Source: Diorhabda sublineata (lineage: Eukaryota > Arthropoda > Insecta > Coleoptera > Chrysomelidae). Taken from it: 64,000 nucleotides of DNA. This document shows, one piece after another, positions 48,291 to 57,684 of this stretch (within the stretch, counting starts at the first letter, position 1; each line of letters starts with the position of its first letter). The translations under genes were made by a program, and so were the position numbers. Below the pieces are notes generated by a model. It did not search any database. It was not told the origin of the DNA and worked only from the letters and a program-made list of their open reading frames with translations. The stretch spans positions 28,501,572 through 28,565,571 of the forward strand of contig NC_079485.1 of assembly GCF_026230105.1 (NCBI RefSeq). Reading direction: 5' to 3'.

Positions 48291-49948
48291 CGAAGTGGGG
48301 GTTGAAAGAATAAGCGAAATTTTCAAAATTTAAGCAACGCAGATTGCAACCATGAGAATCTGTATAATTATTTGATGCGGTATTGGATATTATAAGAACT
48401 TTTGAGGCATTCTAGTAACGCACCGCCAAATATTTTACTGTCGCCATTATTTAATATAAATCGGTTAAGCAGTTCACTAAGAAATTCAATAACTTACAAA
48501 TTACAATATAACCTCTTAAAGCTTTCGCTTCATTTTTCTATTTTGCCATTCGTGTGGAAGTGGAACGGGAAAGATGGTGGTCATGAACGTTATTATCATG
48601 AGTGCTTAGTGGAATGCCCCCAAACTGGGTTTGAACTATGTAGTTGTACCAAATCCATAGCTACCAGATTGAAAAGCATTCACAAATTCTTCTCAATAAA
48701 CATCGTTTTCCAAACATTGGACAAGCTAAACTACATGTGTATCCTGATTATATCCTCAAATCTAATGCGAGTATGAGATGGGATGGGGAAAATATATGGG
48801 CCATACCAGCGTATACTGCTCGAATATTCGCACTCTCGATAACAGACCTAGACATATCAAACCCCAATTCAGCAATTTAAAGGAATCCGATGAGTGTCTC
48901 TAAATAAAAGAGGGCAACAAAATCCGTAATAAGACAATAATATCGTCAGAACCTGACACATCTGAAGGAAATAACCAACTAATTTTCGATGCTTGGATCT
49001 AATTTCTGGATATATCAAAATCAAAATTTATATTATGCATTCGGTGCAGGATGAAAGCCTTTTATAGATTATTCCACTCTGCCCTATTCTATTCACCATT
49101 CCACAATTATGAATTTGAAAGTCCCATATTTCCAGTGACATTGTGGCCTCTTGCTCCATCTTATTATATCTCAGTATCCAAAATAAAATTTTTGGTGGTT
49201 AGTCTGTTACTATTCTGGCAAGGTTGTTAAATCATTTTCATTTTAGCTTCTTTATTCTTCGTATTATAAACGTAACTTTGGTTTACTCTCTAATTATTGT
49301 GTTTTTTCTACTAATTTTTTCCACCAGGAAAAGTATGGCAGGTCATTAGCCCCACTTATTTTGGTGAAAAATTTGCAATTATAGCGAAACTTTTTTGTTT
49401 TTGTGTTTGAGTGACCAAGGTTTCTTTTTAAATGTACTATTTTTCTACAGTTTAGTTTTTAGTTGAGATTGTTTAATATTTTATTGACCTACAAGTTGAA
49501 AAAAAAATCAAGAGAAAATCTAGGTCGTGTTACAGTTTACTTAGACATTACTAAAAAAACTTGTACAATGTATATATAAATGTGTAATTTTAATTGATAT
49601 CGTTAAATTATTTCTATAATGATGAAATGATGAATTTTTATTTCTATTGGAATAAATTTTTCTTTTGTCACTAAGAAAGCAGTATAAAAATTTTACAGCT
49701 GGATATATTTTCATCTTTTTTATTTATGCCCTGATTCATTATGTAATGTTATCAATAAACTCATAAGTATAAATAGTTTTTTATTAATCCTAAAAATTTT
49801 CCACACCTTTACAAACATCCTTCTACCTGTTTTAACCACCGAATTCAGAAGAGACTGATGCCAACATTACTCTTATATTGTACCATTTTAGTTACAAATA
49901 CTAACAAAATAAATATGGAGATAATCCTGTCTACCTGCAACGCTCGTA
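48291..49948. other. No gene recognised
   Basis: The open frames at 48,402-48,776 and 48,644-48,880 (plus) show no motif that I recognise. The rest is AT-rich. Confidence 0.4.
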
Positions 49949-51060
49949 CACTACCGTTCAAAAGATTTTGTCCACCCCAAAATCAATTCATTAAATTTCA
50001 AAATAATGTACTTTAACAAATTTCTCTTTCATATTGTCAGGCGAAGGTCGATCGGCTGATTTATTATTCATTAATTGTTAATAATTTCTTCGGTGTTTAT
50101 GATTGTAGTTTAGTCCCAATTAGCCCTGTGAGACCTAAGAACGTGTGGCTTATACTTTTCAGACGAAGACATTTTTTGTGAAGTTCGTATACAAATTGGT
50201 TTCGTTCTCGCAAATTCAGACTTGAAAGTTTTATAATTAATAACAAGTCTTCATAGTTCAGGTGAGAATAACCGAATTGGAAATCCTCGAAATACGATGG
50301 GGTACTACGTGAAAAAATTTTCATCCACCAGAAGCTTTGGCGATAGAAAACGTTGAGGGCAACCTCGAAAAACCACAACCGCTAAAGATAAACGTATTGT
50401 ATTGATCAGTGTACGTGATCGACGACTCTGGGGCCCAGAAATAGCAGCGTAGATCAATAAATCTAGGGATGTGCCTTTGAGTACTTCTACAGTGAAAAGG
50501 AGATTGGAACAAACCTCTTTTAAGATGCCAAAATAAAATTAAGAGAAAGAACATAGAAATTAGACGTATGAAAAGTGGAAAAGAGTTATGGAGTGATGAG
50601 TGAAAATGAGGTTTTTAGGTCTAAGAGCAGAGTATTTATACATAGGTCAAAGGAAGAAGGGTTGTTAAAACTATGTTTAATCCCGACTATAAAACACGGT
50701 GGAGACTTGGTATTGGTTTGGGGATGTTTTGGAGCAAACACGACTGGAAACCTGGTAAAAATTGAAAATTATAAAAAATAAAAGAAAATGTAGCCTCTGA
50801 ACGGCAGAAAATTTATCTTCTATCGTGACAACAAGCATTCCTGGAAGCAGCGCAGAGTATTTTAAAGAATTGGAAGGGAAGCATATACTGAAAATAATTT
50901 TTTGGCCGTCCTCAACCCGATAAAGTTGTTGTAGGACAAATTGGACATGAAACAGTGTCCAACTTCCCTTCACATCTTCGGGATATCTTGAAAAATGAAT
51001 GGAACCAATTATTTTTTCAAAATTGTTAGAAAGACTGCTGAAATTGCAAAATAAAAGCAA
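49949..51060 (+). mobile_element. Tc1-family element, broken transposase, right end lost
   Basis: The left end CACTACCGTTCAAAAGATTT is the typical Tc1 terminus. The plus strand then reads TTAKDKRIVLISVRDRRLWG, PEIAA, a stop, and STSTVKRRLEQ (paired HTH region, 50,370-50,515); GGDLVLVWGCFGANTTGNLV (about 50,700-50,760); and in other frames a GRKFIFYRDNKHSWKQRR relic (about 50,805-50,850) and DKLDMKQCPTS ... LKNEWN..F..IVRK near the C-terminus (50,935-51,030). Stops and frameshifts inactivate it. No right terminal repeat is seen; an AT microsatellite follows. Confidence 0.85.
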
Positions 51061-51083
51061 AATAGAGTTAGATCAATGAATTG

Positions 51084-51088
<5 letters not shown>

Positions 51089-51139
<51 letters not shown>
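51089..51139. repeat. (AT)n microsatellite
   Basis: A perfect AT dinucleotide run of about 51 bp, immediately after the Tc1 remnant. Confidence 0.98.
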
Positions 51140-51141
<2 letters not shown>

Positions 51142-51159
51142 TTTGAGGTCTAGTATACA

Positions 51160-51625
51160 CTGCGACCTAAAGGATCTATTGTGTCCCCCTTTCCTGCTGC
51201 GATAATGGAGAACCCAGTGTTCACTGCTGATCCATTAATCCCACTCCTTTCAAAAAGTCTGGAATGTTTCGTGTTCTGTGCAAAAAAATATGTTGTCTGA
51301 TAGGTCTAACGTCTTCAGGTGTTTGTTGAGGCGACAGTGCCCCGATAGAACTCCTGTAGATTGTTCTTACATAGGTTGATACTTCCAGCAGATCTACTCT
51401 GGTTATAGTTTCCTAGAAGAGTCTTTGCCTGTTCCAGCCACCGTATGTTCTCCCAACAATTGGTTTGCTCCTATCGACCTTCTTTTGCATTGTTTTTACC
51501 ATTGTTCTGTAGCTGATACCACAGAAGGGTTCGGGTCCCATGAAGGGCTTGTCTGCCCCCGCTTATCAGCTGTTTCATTTCCATTCGCTCCGGTGTGTCA
51601 CAGAATCTATTGTAGGTAAATAACT
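51160..51625 (-). pseudogene. Jockey-like non-LTR element, 3' coding tail
   Basis: The minus strand reads, in pieces, GNETADKRG near 51,570 (end of the RNase H domain), GANQLLGE near 51,455, then LSGHCRLNKHLKTLDLSDN (about 51,300-51,350, family LLTGHCxLxxHLxxLGLxxN), a cysteine-poor relic of the zinc motif, and the tail ILLGRSVY near 51,155. These are terminal blocks of Jockey/I-type elements. Stops and frame changes show it is inactive. Confidence 0.7.
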
Positions 51626-51986
51626 TGAGGGTGTCAAAATGACAATCCTTTGATTGAACTTAACATATCGAAGTAACTCCTAAATACAAAATTTCAATTT
51701 TATCCTTTATATTTTTTGAGAAACCTTCATCGATAGGTCTTTGTAAAAAGCAATGTATATCAACCATTCTTAGAATCAACAAAATTATCTCCAACAATAT
51801 CCAACATTCAGGTAGTGGTGATTAAAGACTATAATTTCTATTTAGACTTATGATTGTATTCATATCACTATTATGGGTATTACAAGGAAATCTAAATTAT
51901 TATCAGATCTGTTATCCTCTAGAAAGTATTGTTAAAAGTTATAAAATTTATTACAGATACACATTCGTGGTATATTAAAAAAAGCT
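51626..51986. other. No gene recognised
   Basis: AT-rich spacer between the non-LTR tail and the errantivirus insertion. Confidence 0.4.
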
Positions 51987-51990
51987 AACG
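51987..51990. repeat. Errantivirus target-site duplication (left)
   Basis: AACG directly precedes the 5' LTR and is repeated at 59,548-59,551 directly after the 3' LTR. A 4-bp duplication is usual for errantiviruses. Confidence 0.9.
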
Positions 51991-52208
51991 AGTTACATAC
52001 GCCGCTTATCAAGGAAACTTAAAAGCGCAGCAGAAACACTATACTTTCTGAGAAATTGTTATTTAACAACATATGCAGATAAATCTTTCTTTCTTGTAAT
52101 ATCATTTAATATTATTCATTCTCTGTTCAGATCTCTAACAATAAACTTGTAATTGCTAGAATAAATATATTTTTTAAAAACGAATTTTTCGTAAAGAAAA
52201 CCAAAATT
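51991..52208 (+). repeat. Errantivirus 5' LTR
   Basis: The 218-bp repeat begins AGTTACATACGCC and ends CCAAAATT. It contains a possible initiator TTCAGATC near 52,126 and poly(A) signals AATAAA at 52,140 and 52,160, so its U3-R-U5 organisation would be compact. Confidence 0.95.
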
Positions 52209-52227
52209 GGCGCAGTCAGTAGGATCG
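52208..52227 (+). other. Primer-binding site, tRNA-Ser-like
   Basis: TGGCGCAGTCAGTAGGATCG follows the LTR and overlaps its last base. TGGCGCAGTC is the complement of the 3' end of an insect serine tRNA (acceptor stem GACTGCG plus CCA), the primer of the 17.6/ZAM group of errantiviruses. Confidence 0.8.
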
Positions 52228-52594
52228 CGCAAGTCGTCGAAATCAAAAATCACTAAAACGTTTACGGGCATACAGTGCGTAACAAAATTTCGGATCGTGC
52301 GAAATAATTTAGTGACTTCACGGCTTTAACGTTTCAACGTTTTAAGTGCGAATCCAACGAACAATATTAGACTAGCAATTATCGTGCAATAGCCCTTTAG
52401 TGGTGAACATTGGAGGCAACAGGGAATCATCGAGGGAGAAGATTTTAAAAGCCTGTTCTTCAGAAACGTAAGTGCCTTATTGTCCTCTTCTTGCCTTTCC
52501 TACCTTTTTTTGGGATTTTGGAAAGATAGTATTGATTATTGAGTTTTAAACTTTCAAAAACGTATACAATTAATAAAAAAGAAATTATCAATTT
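52228..52594 (+). promoter_or_regulatory. Errantivirus 5' leader
   Basis: Non-coding leader between the primer site and the gag ATG. Packaging and splice-donor signals would be expected here, but I cannot identify them with confidence. Confidence 0.4.
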
Positions 52595-53896
52595 ATGAGT
52601 GAATTAAACTCTAGTAATCTCGATAACATAGTTCAATTGTTCAATAATATTTCTTTAGTCGAAAATAACGTAGAACAAACTGGTACTAACAAAATGGCTC
52701 CTCCTGCAATGAATTGGGATCTTTTCAAATCCAAATTATCAAATATTAAACCTTTTAACGGTGACAGTGAATATTTGAATAAATTCATTACAAGGTGTGA
52801 GCATTTAATAGAGTCATATAGAATTTATAATGATGCAGAATTAAATTTACACATTATAGAATGTATTCAAGAGAAATTAGAAGGTAGAGCAGCCTTCATG
52901 GTCGGTAACAGAGTTGAATTAAATACTTGGCCAAAATTAAAAACGGCCTTATTACAGTGTTTTGCTGATAGAAGGGATTTAAATTGTCTTGTGCAAGAGT
53001 TGATTAGAGCCAAACCATTAAAAAACGAGCATCTTATTGATTTTGGAAGTAGACTTCAATTAATTCGTAGTAGTGTAATTCAAAGAATTAGCAATGACCC
53101 TAATATAACTGCCGAAGAAAGAAATTGTCAAATAAATCAATACGATAAAACCGCTTTAAATACGTTTATTGCAGGGTGCGACGGTACTCTGAAAAATAAT
53201 ATGCATTTACGAAAACCACATTCTTTAGAAGACGCGATGGCCTATGTGGCCGAATTCGAAAATTTTGAAAGACTGTACGGTTCTTTAAACGATAAAAATA
53301 ATCGACAAAATACACCTAATAATATTAATATACAGCATGCGAATAGCCAAAATTCTCAAAGATCCAAATCAAATTTTTATAAAAATCCTAATACGTATCA
53401 AAATTTTGTACCAAATAACAGACCTGTTAACAATTACCCGAATTATTATAGCAATCGACAAAACTACCAACCAAATTTCGTACAAAATAGAGAAAGTTGG
53501 CCAAATCAGCCGATACCTATTCAATCCATACCACAAAATAAAAGATATTTTACTAATCGACAAGTATTCGGCCCTCCCAAAAATGTATTCAAACCTAACC
53601 AAATTCCACAAAATCAATTACCAACACCTGAACCGATGTCCACGACATCACGTAATTTTACTGAACGTACTCGAAAACCTATTAATAATAATAATAATAA
53701 TAGATTTTTCCGATCAAATCCAAACGCTAAACCAAACTTCGTTTCCGAAGAGTTATACTTAAATCAATATGCTAATTCAGACTATAATCACGATAATCAA
53801 TATGATGAATATGACGAAATAGAATTTGACGAAAACGACGAAGCCAATCGCGATGAAAATTTTCAAGCAGCTCGTCCATCAGACGGGAAAACATAG
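52595..53896 (+). CDS. gag: Errantivirus Gag polyprotein
   Basis: This 433-codon frame starts at an ATG 387 bp after the 5' LTR and ends at TAG. Gag forms the virus-like particle and packages element RNA. Residues about 35-215 are helical and hydrophilic, with a PFNGDSEYLNKFITRCEHL segment resembling the Ty3/Gypsy capsid region. From about residue 225 the protein becomes extremely rich in Asn, Gln, Pro and Tyr, with a poly-Asn run near 367, and then ends in an acidic tail. No CCHC zinc knuckle is visible, as in other errantiviruses. It overlaps the pol frame at its 3' end. The frame is intact and probably yields pol by -1 frameshifting. Confidence 0.9.
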   Translation: MSELNSSNLDNIVQLFNNISLVENNVEQTGTNKMAPPAMNWDLFKSKLSNIKPFNGDSEYLNKFITRCEHLIESYRIYNDAELNLHIIECIQEKLEGRAAFMVGNRVELNTWPKLKTALLQCFADRRDLNCLVQELIRAKPLKNEHLIDFGSRLQLIRSSVIQRISNDPNITAEERNCQINQYDKTALNTFIAGCDGTLKNNMHLRKPHSLEDAMAYVAEFENFERLYGSLNDKNNRQNTPNNINIQHANSQNSQRSKSNFYKNPNTYQNFVPNNRPVNNYPNYYSNRQNYQPNFVQNRESWPNQPIPIQSIPQNKRYFTNRQVFGPPKNVFKPNQIPQNQLPTPEPMSTTSRNFTERTRKPINNNNNNRFFRSNPNAKPNFVSEELYLNQYANSDYNHDNQYDEYDEIEFDENDEANRDENFQAARPSDGKT

Positions 53897-56800
53897 AAAT
53901 AAATATACTGCCAGTTAATCCGCTACCGTATATAGAAATTGCAAATCCAAAAATTAAATTGCTAATCGATACTGGTAGCTCTAAATCAATAATAAGACCT
54001 TCTATTGCCGAAAAATACTTTCCAGATACAATTTATCATTCTGATACTACTATATCTACTAGTCTTGGAAGTAAAAACGTTAGGTATCGAGCGCTTATTC
54101 CTGCATTTCCTGAACTAAAAAATAAAAACTATCAAATCGATTTTATACTATATGATTTTCACAATTATTTTGATGGAATTCTCGGTATTAAAGATTTAAT
54201 AGGTATGAATATAAATATTGATCTAACTAATCGAGAACTATTAGGACCTCACCTAAGATTGCCTTTTAAGTATAGAAAAGTAAACGATATTGAGTTTTCT
54301 TTTTCAATAGACCCCGGAGAAAAAACGATAAAGAAATTACCCGTAAATATAGATAATGGGGATATTATTGTAGACGCTCGAAAAATAGAAAATATAATAA
54401 TTCCACAAATTTTATCTACAGCGAGAAACGGTTTCGCACCAATAGAAATTCAAAATCACACAAATAATTCGATAACGATAACATTACGAGAACCAATTCA
54501 AGTTACTCCATTTAAAAATTCACAATATGAACTCTTTAAATTTGAAAGCTTTGCTAATGATTTTGATGAAAATAATTTCATAAAACCTAATGACAATATT
54601 ACCGAATTAATTCGTACAAATCACATGAATAAAGAAGAAAAACAAAAAATTATTTCATTGTGTAAAGAATATTCTGATTTATTTTTAAAACCAGGGGACA
54701 AATTGACTTTCACTTCAAATGTTAAACATATTATAAGAACCAAAGACGAGGTACCGGTTCACACTAAATCTTACAGATATCCCTACGTCCACAGAGAGGA
54801 AATTAGGAGACAAATTCAAGAGATGTTAGATAAAAACATAATTAGACCGTCCTGTTCCCCTTGGAGCTCCCCGATATGGATTGTTAAAAAGAAAATGGAC
54901 GCATCAAATACCCAAAAATGGAGACTGGTAGTTGATTACCGGAAAATTAATGAAAAGACAATTGATGACAGGTACCCGCTTCCCAATATATCCGATATAT
55001 TGGATAAATTAGGTCGAGCTCAGTATTTTACTACCCTCGACTTGGCAAGCGGCTTCCATCAAATACAAATGAGCGAATGTTCTATAGAAAAAACGGCTTT
55101 CAACGTAGATGGAGGACATTACGAATACCTTAGAATGCCTTTCGGTCTTAAAAATGCCCCTTCTACATTTCAAAGAGCTGTAAATGAAGTCCTTAAAGAC
55201 ATCCAAAACAAAATATGCATGGTATACATGGATGACATTATCATATTCAGTACTAGCCTTCAGGAGCACATACAAAATCTGAAATTAGTATTTTCAAAAC
55301 TACGCCACGCAGAGCTTAAGATACAACTAGACAAGTGCGAGTTTCTTCGCAAGGAAGTAGAGTATCTAGGTCACGTTGTAACTCCTCATGGGATAAAACC
55401 TAATCCGAATAAAATCAAAGCAATTCAAAATTTCCCTATCCCAAAAACCGCTAAAGATATTAAATCCTTTTTAGGACTAGTAGGTTACTATAGAAAGTTT
55501 ATAAAAAACTTTGCTCAAATTACGAAACCGATGACGATATGTCTAAAGAAGGATCACATAATTAAACATACCGAAGAATTTATTAATTGCTTCAATACTT
55601 GTAAAAACATTTTAATTTCAGAACCAGTCCTTGCGTATCCCGATTTCAGTAAACCTTTCGAATTAACTACTGACGCTTCTAAATATGCCATAGGTGCTAT
55701 TCTATCTCAAAATAATCATCCTATTTGTTATGCTAGTAGAACACTTAATTCCGCAGAAATAAATTATTCTACAATCGAGAAAGAGTTACTTTCGATAGTC
55801 TGGTCGTGTAAATATTTTCGACCGTATTTATTTGGTCAAAAATTCACAATTTTTTCAGATCATAAACCATTGCAATGGCTCATGTCATTAAAAGAGCCCA
55901 ATTCACGTCTTGTACGCTGGCGCCTTAAACTTGAGGAATTTGAGTACGATATAAAATATTTGAAAGGTAAAAGTAACAAAGCAGCTGATGCATTATCTCG
56001 ATATCCCGATATAAATGCATTAGAAACTGCATCAATGGATGTCAATTTAAGTGACATCGATGAAATAATGAATGAAGAATTTGAAAGAATTAATTCCAGT
56101 ACTCTCCCGAATTTAGATAATTTAGATCTTACAAATATATTAGATTTAAATAAATTTAACCAAAACGATTCAAACATAGAAAATCTCGCAAACAATAATT
56201 TACCAATATTACCTATAACGGAAGAACCAAATCCTAATAATAACGAAGACATTGAAACAGTACATACATCTGTTGAAAATCCTATTCTATCAATTCCAAT
56301 TACCGAAAAACCATTAAATATGTATAAAAATCAAATATATTTTACTAATGGTCAAATAAATACCTTTAAGGTTAGAAGAGAGAAAGTATTCGAAAATATT
56401 CGTCTATACGTTACATTACCGGTAATTGACATCGAAAATAATATAATAAACTTCATTAAAGAATATATTGACCCCAGGAAAAATTATGCACTTTATTTCC
56501 AGAACGAACCCTTATCGAGAATATTTATTGTAACTGCACAGAATATGTTTAAGAATTCTGCATTTAAATTTACACTGTGTACCAAATCAGTAACAGATAT
56601 TGAAACAAAAGAAGAGCAATTAGAAAAAATTAAATATCATCATATATATAAATCAGGTCATAGGGGCATAAACGAAGTTAAAACATCTCTTAGTTGTAGA
56701 TACTACTGGCCGAAAATGATCGAAGATGTAGAAAACTTTATCAATAATTGCGATACATGCTTGAAAAATAAATATGATAGGAATCCCCCTGTCGTCAAAT

Positions 56801-57684
56801 TTAGCCTAACACCCACAGCGTCTAAGCCTTTTGAGCATGTACATATGGATGTTTTTAAAATTGCAAATAAAATTTATTTAACAGTAATTGATTCCTTTTC
56901 GCGTTACGGACAAGCTTACCCCATAGTAAGTGTTACAGGATTTTCCACAGTAGACTCTTTACTAAATTTCATAACTCACCATGGACTACCTCAAAAGATA
57001 ACAACAGATAGTGGTTCTGAATTTAAGAATTTCGATTTAGAAGACTTTTGCAAACTTCACCATATAGAATTGCATCATACCACAGCGAAAAATAGCAATT
57101 CCAACTCGCCAGTTGAACGATTTCATTCAAGTATTTTAGAACATTATCGATGTATACAGGAAGATAATAAAAATTTGACACCGGATCAAATAATGAAACA
57201 CGCGATTCTTAGTTATAACAATTCAGTTCATACAGTAACAAAATTCACGCCTTTCGAAATTATAAAAGGACATATAAACAATCCTGACCCGTTTGACCTG
57301 AATGATCATTTAGTTATATCTCAATACGTTCAAAATCACAAAGAAACCAGTAAACGCTTATATGAAAAAATTAAACAACAAAACGAACAAACTAAACAAA
57401 AGGTTATAGAGAAATTAAATAGAAAAAGGTCCGAACCTTTAGACTATTCAAATCAAAAAACCGCCTACGTAAAAACTAAATTAAGAAATAAGAAACTCCC
57501 TAAATTTAAACAAACTAAAATAATCAGAGATAAAGGTATTCTGCTTAAAACCGATAAAGGTACGTATCATAAAAGTATTGTCCGAAAACCAAGAAGTAAT
57601 GTTCGGAAATTGTTACAGGATGTCGACGAGCACGCGAATCCTGATGCTTTACCTGATTCTTCGCGTATTTCAAGCGACCTGTAG
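53857..57684 (+). CDS. pol: Errantivirus Pol polyprotein (protease, RT, RNase H, integrase)
   Basis: The frame is -1 to gag and open from 53,857, so the start given is the first possible fusion point. The first codon of the numbering below is the TTG at 53,959; no ATG is expected. Protease has LIDTGSS (active aspartate at residue 4). Reverse transcriptase has TTLDLASGF (D361) and YMDD at 423-426. RNase H begins near TTDAS (D572) with an EKELL block and SDHKPLQWL. The integrase zinc motif has H895, H901, C931 and C934; its core has D964, D1017 and E1053, a D,D(35)E layout. The C-terminus is basic. All catalytic residues I can check are present. It overlaps env by 86 bp. Confidence 0.95.
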   Translation, partial: KFSSSSSIRRENIEINILPVNPLPYIEIANPKIKLLIDTGSSKSIIRPSIAEKYFPDTIYHSDTTISTSLGSKNVRYRALIPAFPELKNKNYQIDFILYDFHNYFDGILGIKDLIGMNINIDLTNRELLGPHLRLPFKYRKVNDIEFSFSIDPGEKTIKKLPVNIDNGDIIVDARKIENIIIPQILSTARNGFAPIEIQNHTNNSITITLREPIQVTPFKNSQYELFKFESFANDFDENNFIKPNDNITELIRTNHMNKEEKQKIISLCKEYSDLFLKPGDKLTFTSNVKHIIRTKDEVPVHTKSYRYPYVHREEIRRQIQEMLDKNIIRPSCSPWSSPIWIVKKKMDASNTQKWRLVVDYRKINEKTIDDRYPLPNISDILDKLGRAQYFTTLDLASGFHQIQMSECSIEKTAFNVDGGHYEYLRMPFGLKNAPSTFQRAVNEVLKDIQNKICMVYMDDIIIFSTSLQEHIQNLKLVFSKLRHAELKIQLDKCEFLRKEVEYLGHVVTPHGIKPNPNKIKAIQNFPIPKTAKDIKSFLGLVGYYRKFIKNFAQITKPMTICLKKDHIIKHTEEFINCFNTCKNILISEPVLAYPDFSKPFELTTDASKYAIGAILSQNNHPICYASRTLNSAEINYSTIEKELLSIVWSCKYFRPYLFGQKFTIFSDHKPLQWLMSLKEPNSRLVRWRLKLEEFEYDIKYLKGKSNKAADALSRYPDINALETASMDVNLSDIDEIMNEEFERINSSTLPNLDNLDLTNILDLNKFNQNDSNIENLANNNLPILPITEEPNPNNNEDIETVHTSVENPILSIPITEKPLNMYKNQIYFTNGQINTFKVRREKVFENIRLYVTLPVIDIENNIINFIKEYIDPRKNYALYFQNEPLSRIFIVTAQNMFKNSAFKFTLCTKSVTDIETKEEQLEKIKYHHIYKSGHRGINEVKTSLSCRYYWPKMIEDVENFINNCDTCLKNKYDRNPPVVKFSLTPTASKPFEHVHMDVFKIANKIYLTVIDSFSRYGQAYPIVSVTGFSTVDSLLNFITHHGLPQKITTDSGSEFKNFDLEDFCKLHHIELHHTTAKNSNSNSPVERFHSSILEHYRCIQEDNKNLTPDQIMKHAILSYNNSVHTVTKFTPFEIIKGHINNPDPFDLNDHLVISQYVQNHKETSKRLYEKIKQQNEQTKQKVIEKLNRKRSEPLDYSNQKTAYVKTKLRNKKLPKFKQTKIIRDKGILLKTDKGTYHKSIVRKPRSNVRKLLQDVDEHANPDALPDSSRISSDL

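Noticed and set aside
53369..53617. Minus-strand and alternative-frame ORFs inside gag, pol and env
   Set aside because: All overlap intact errantivirus frames and have low-complexity translations.
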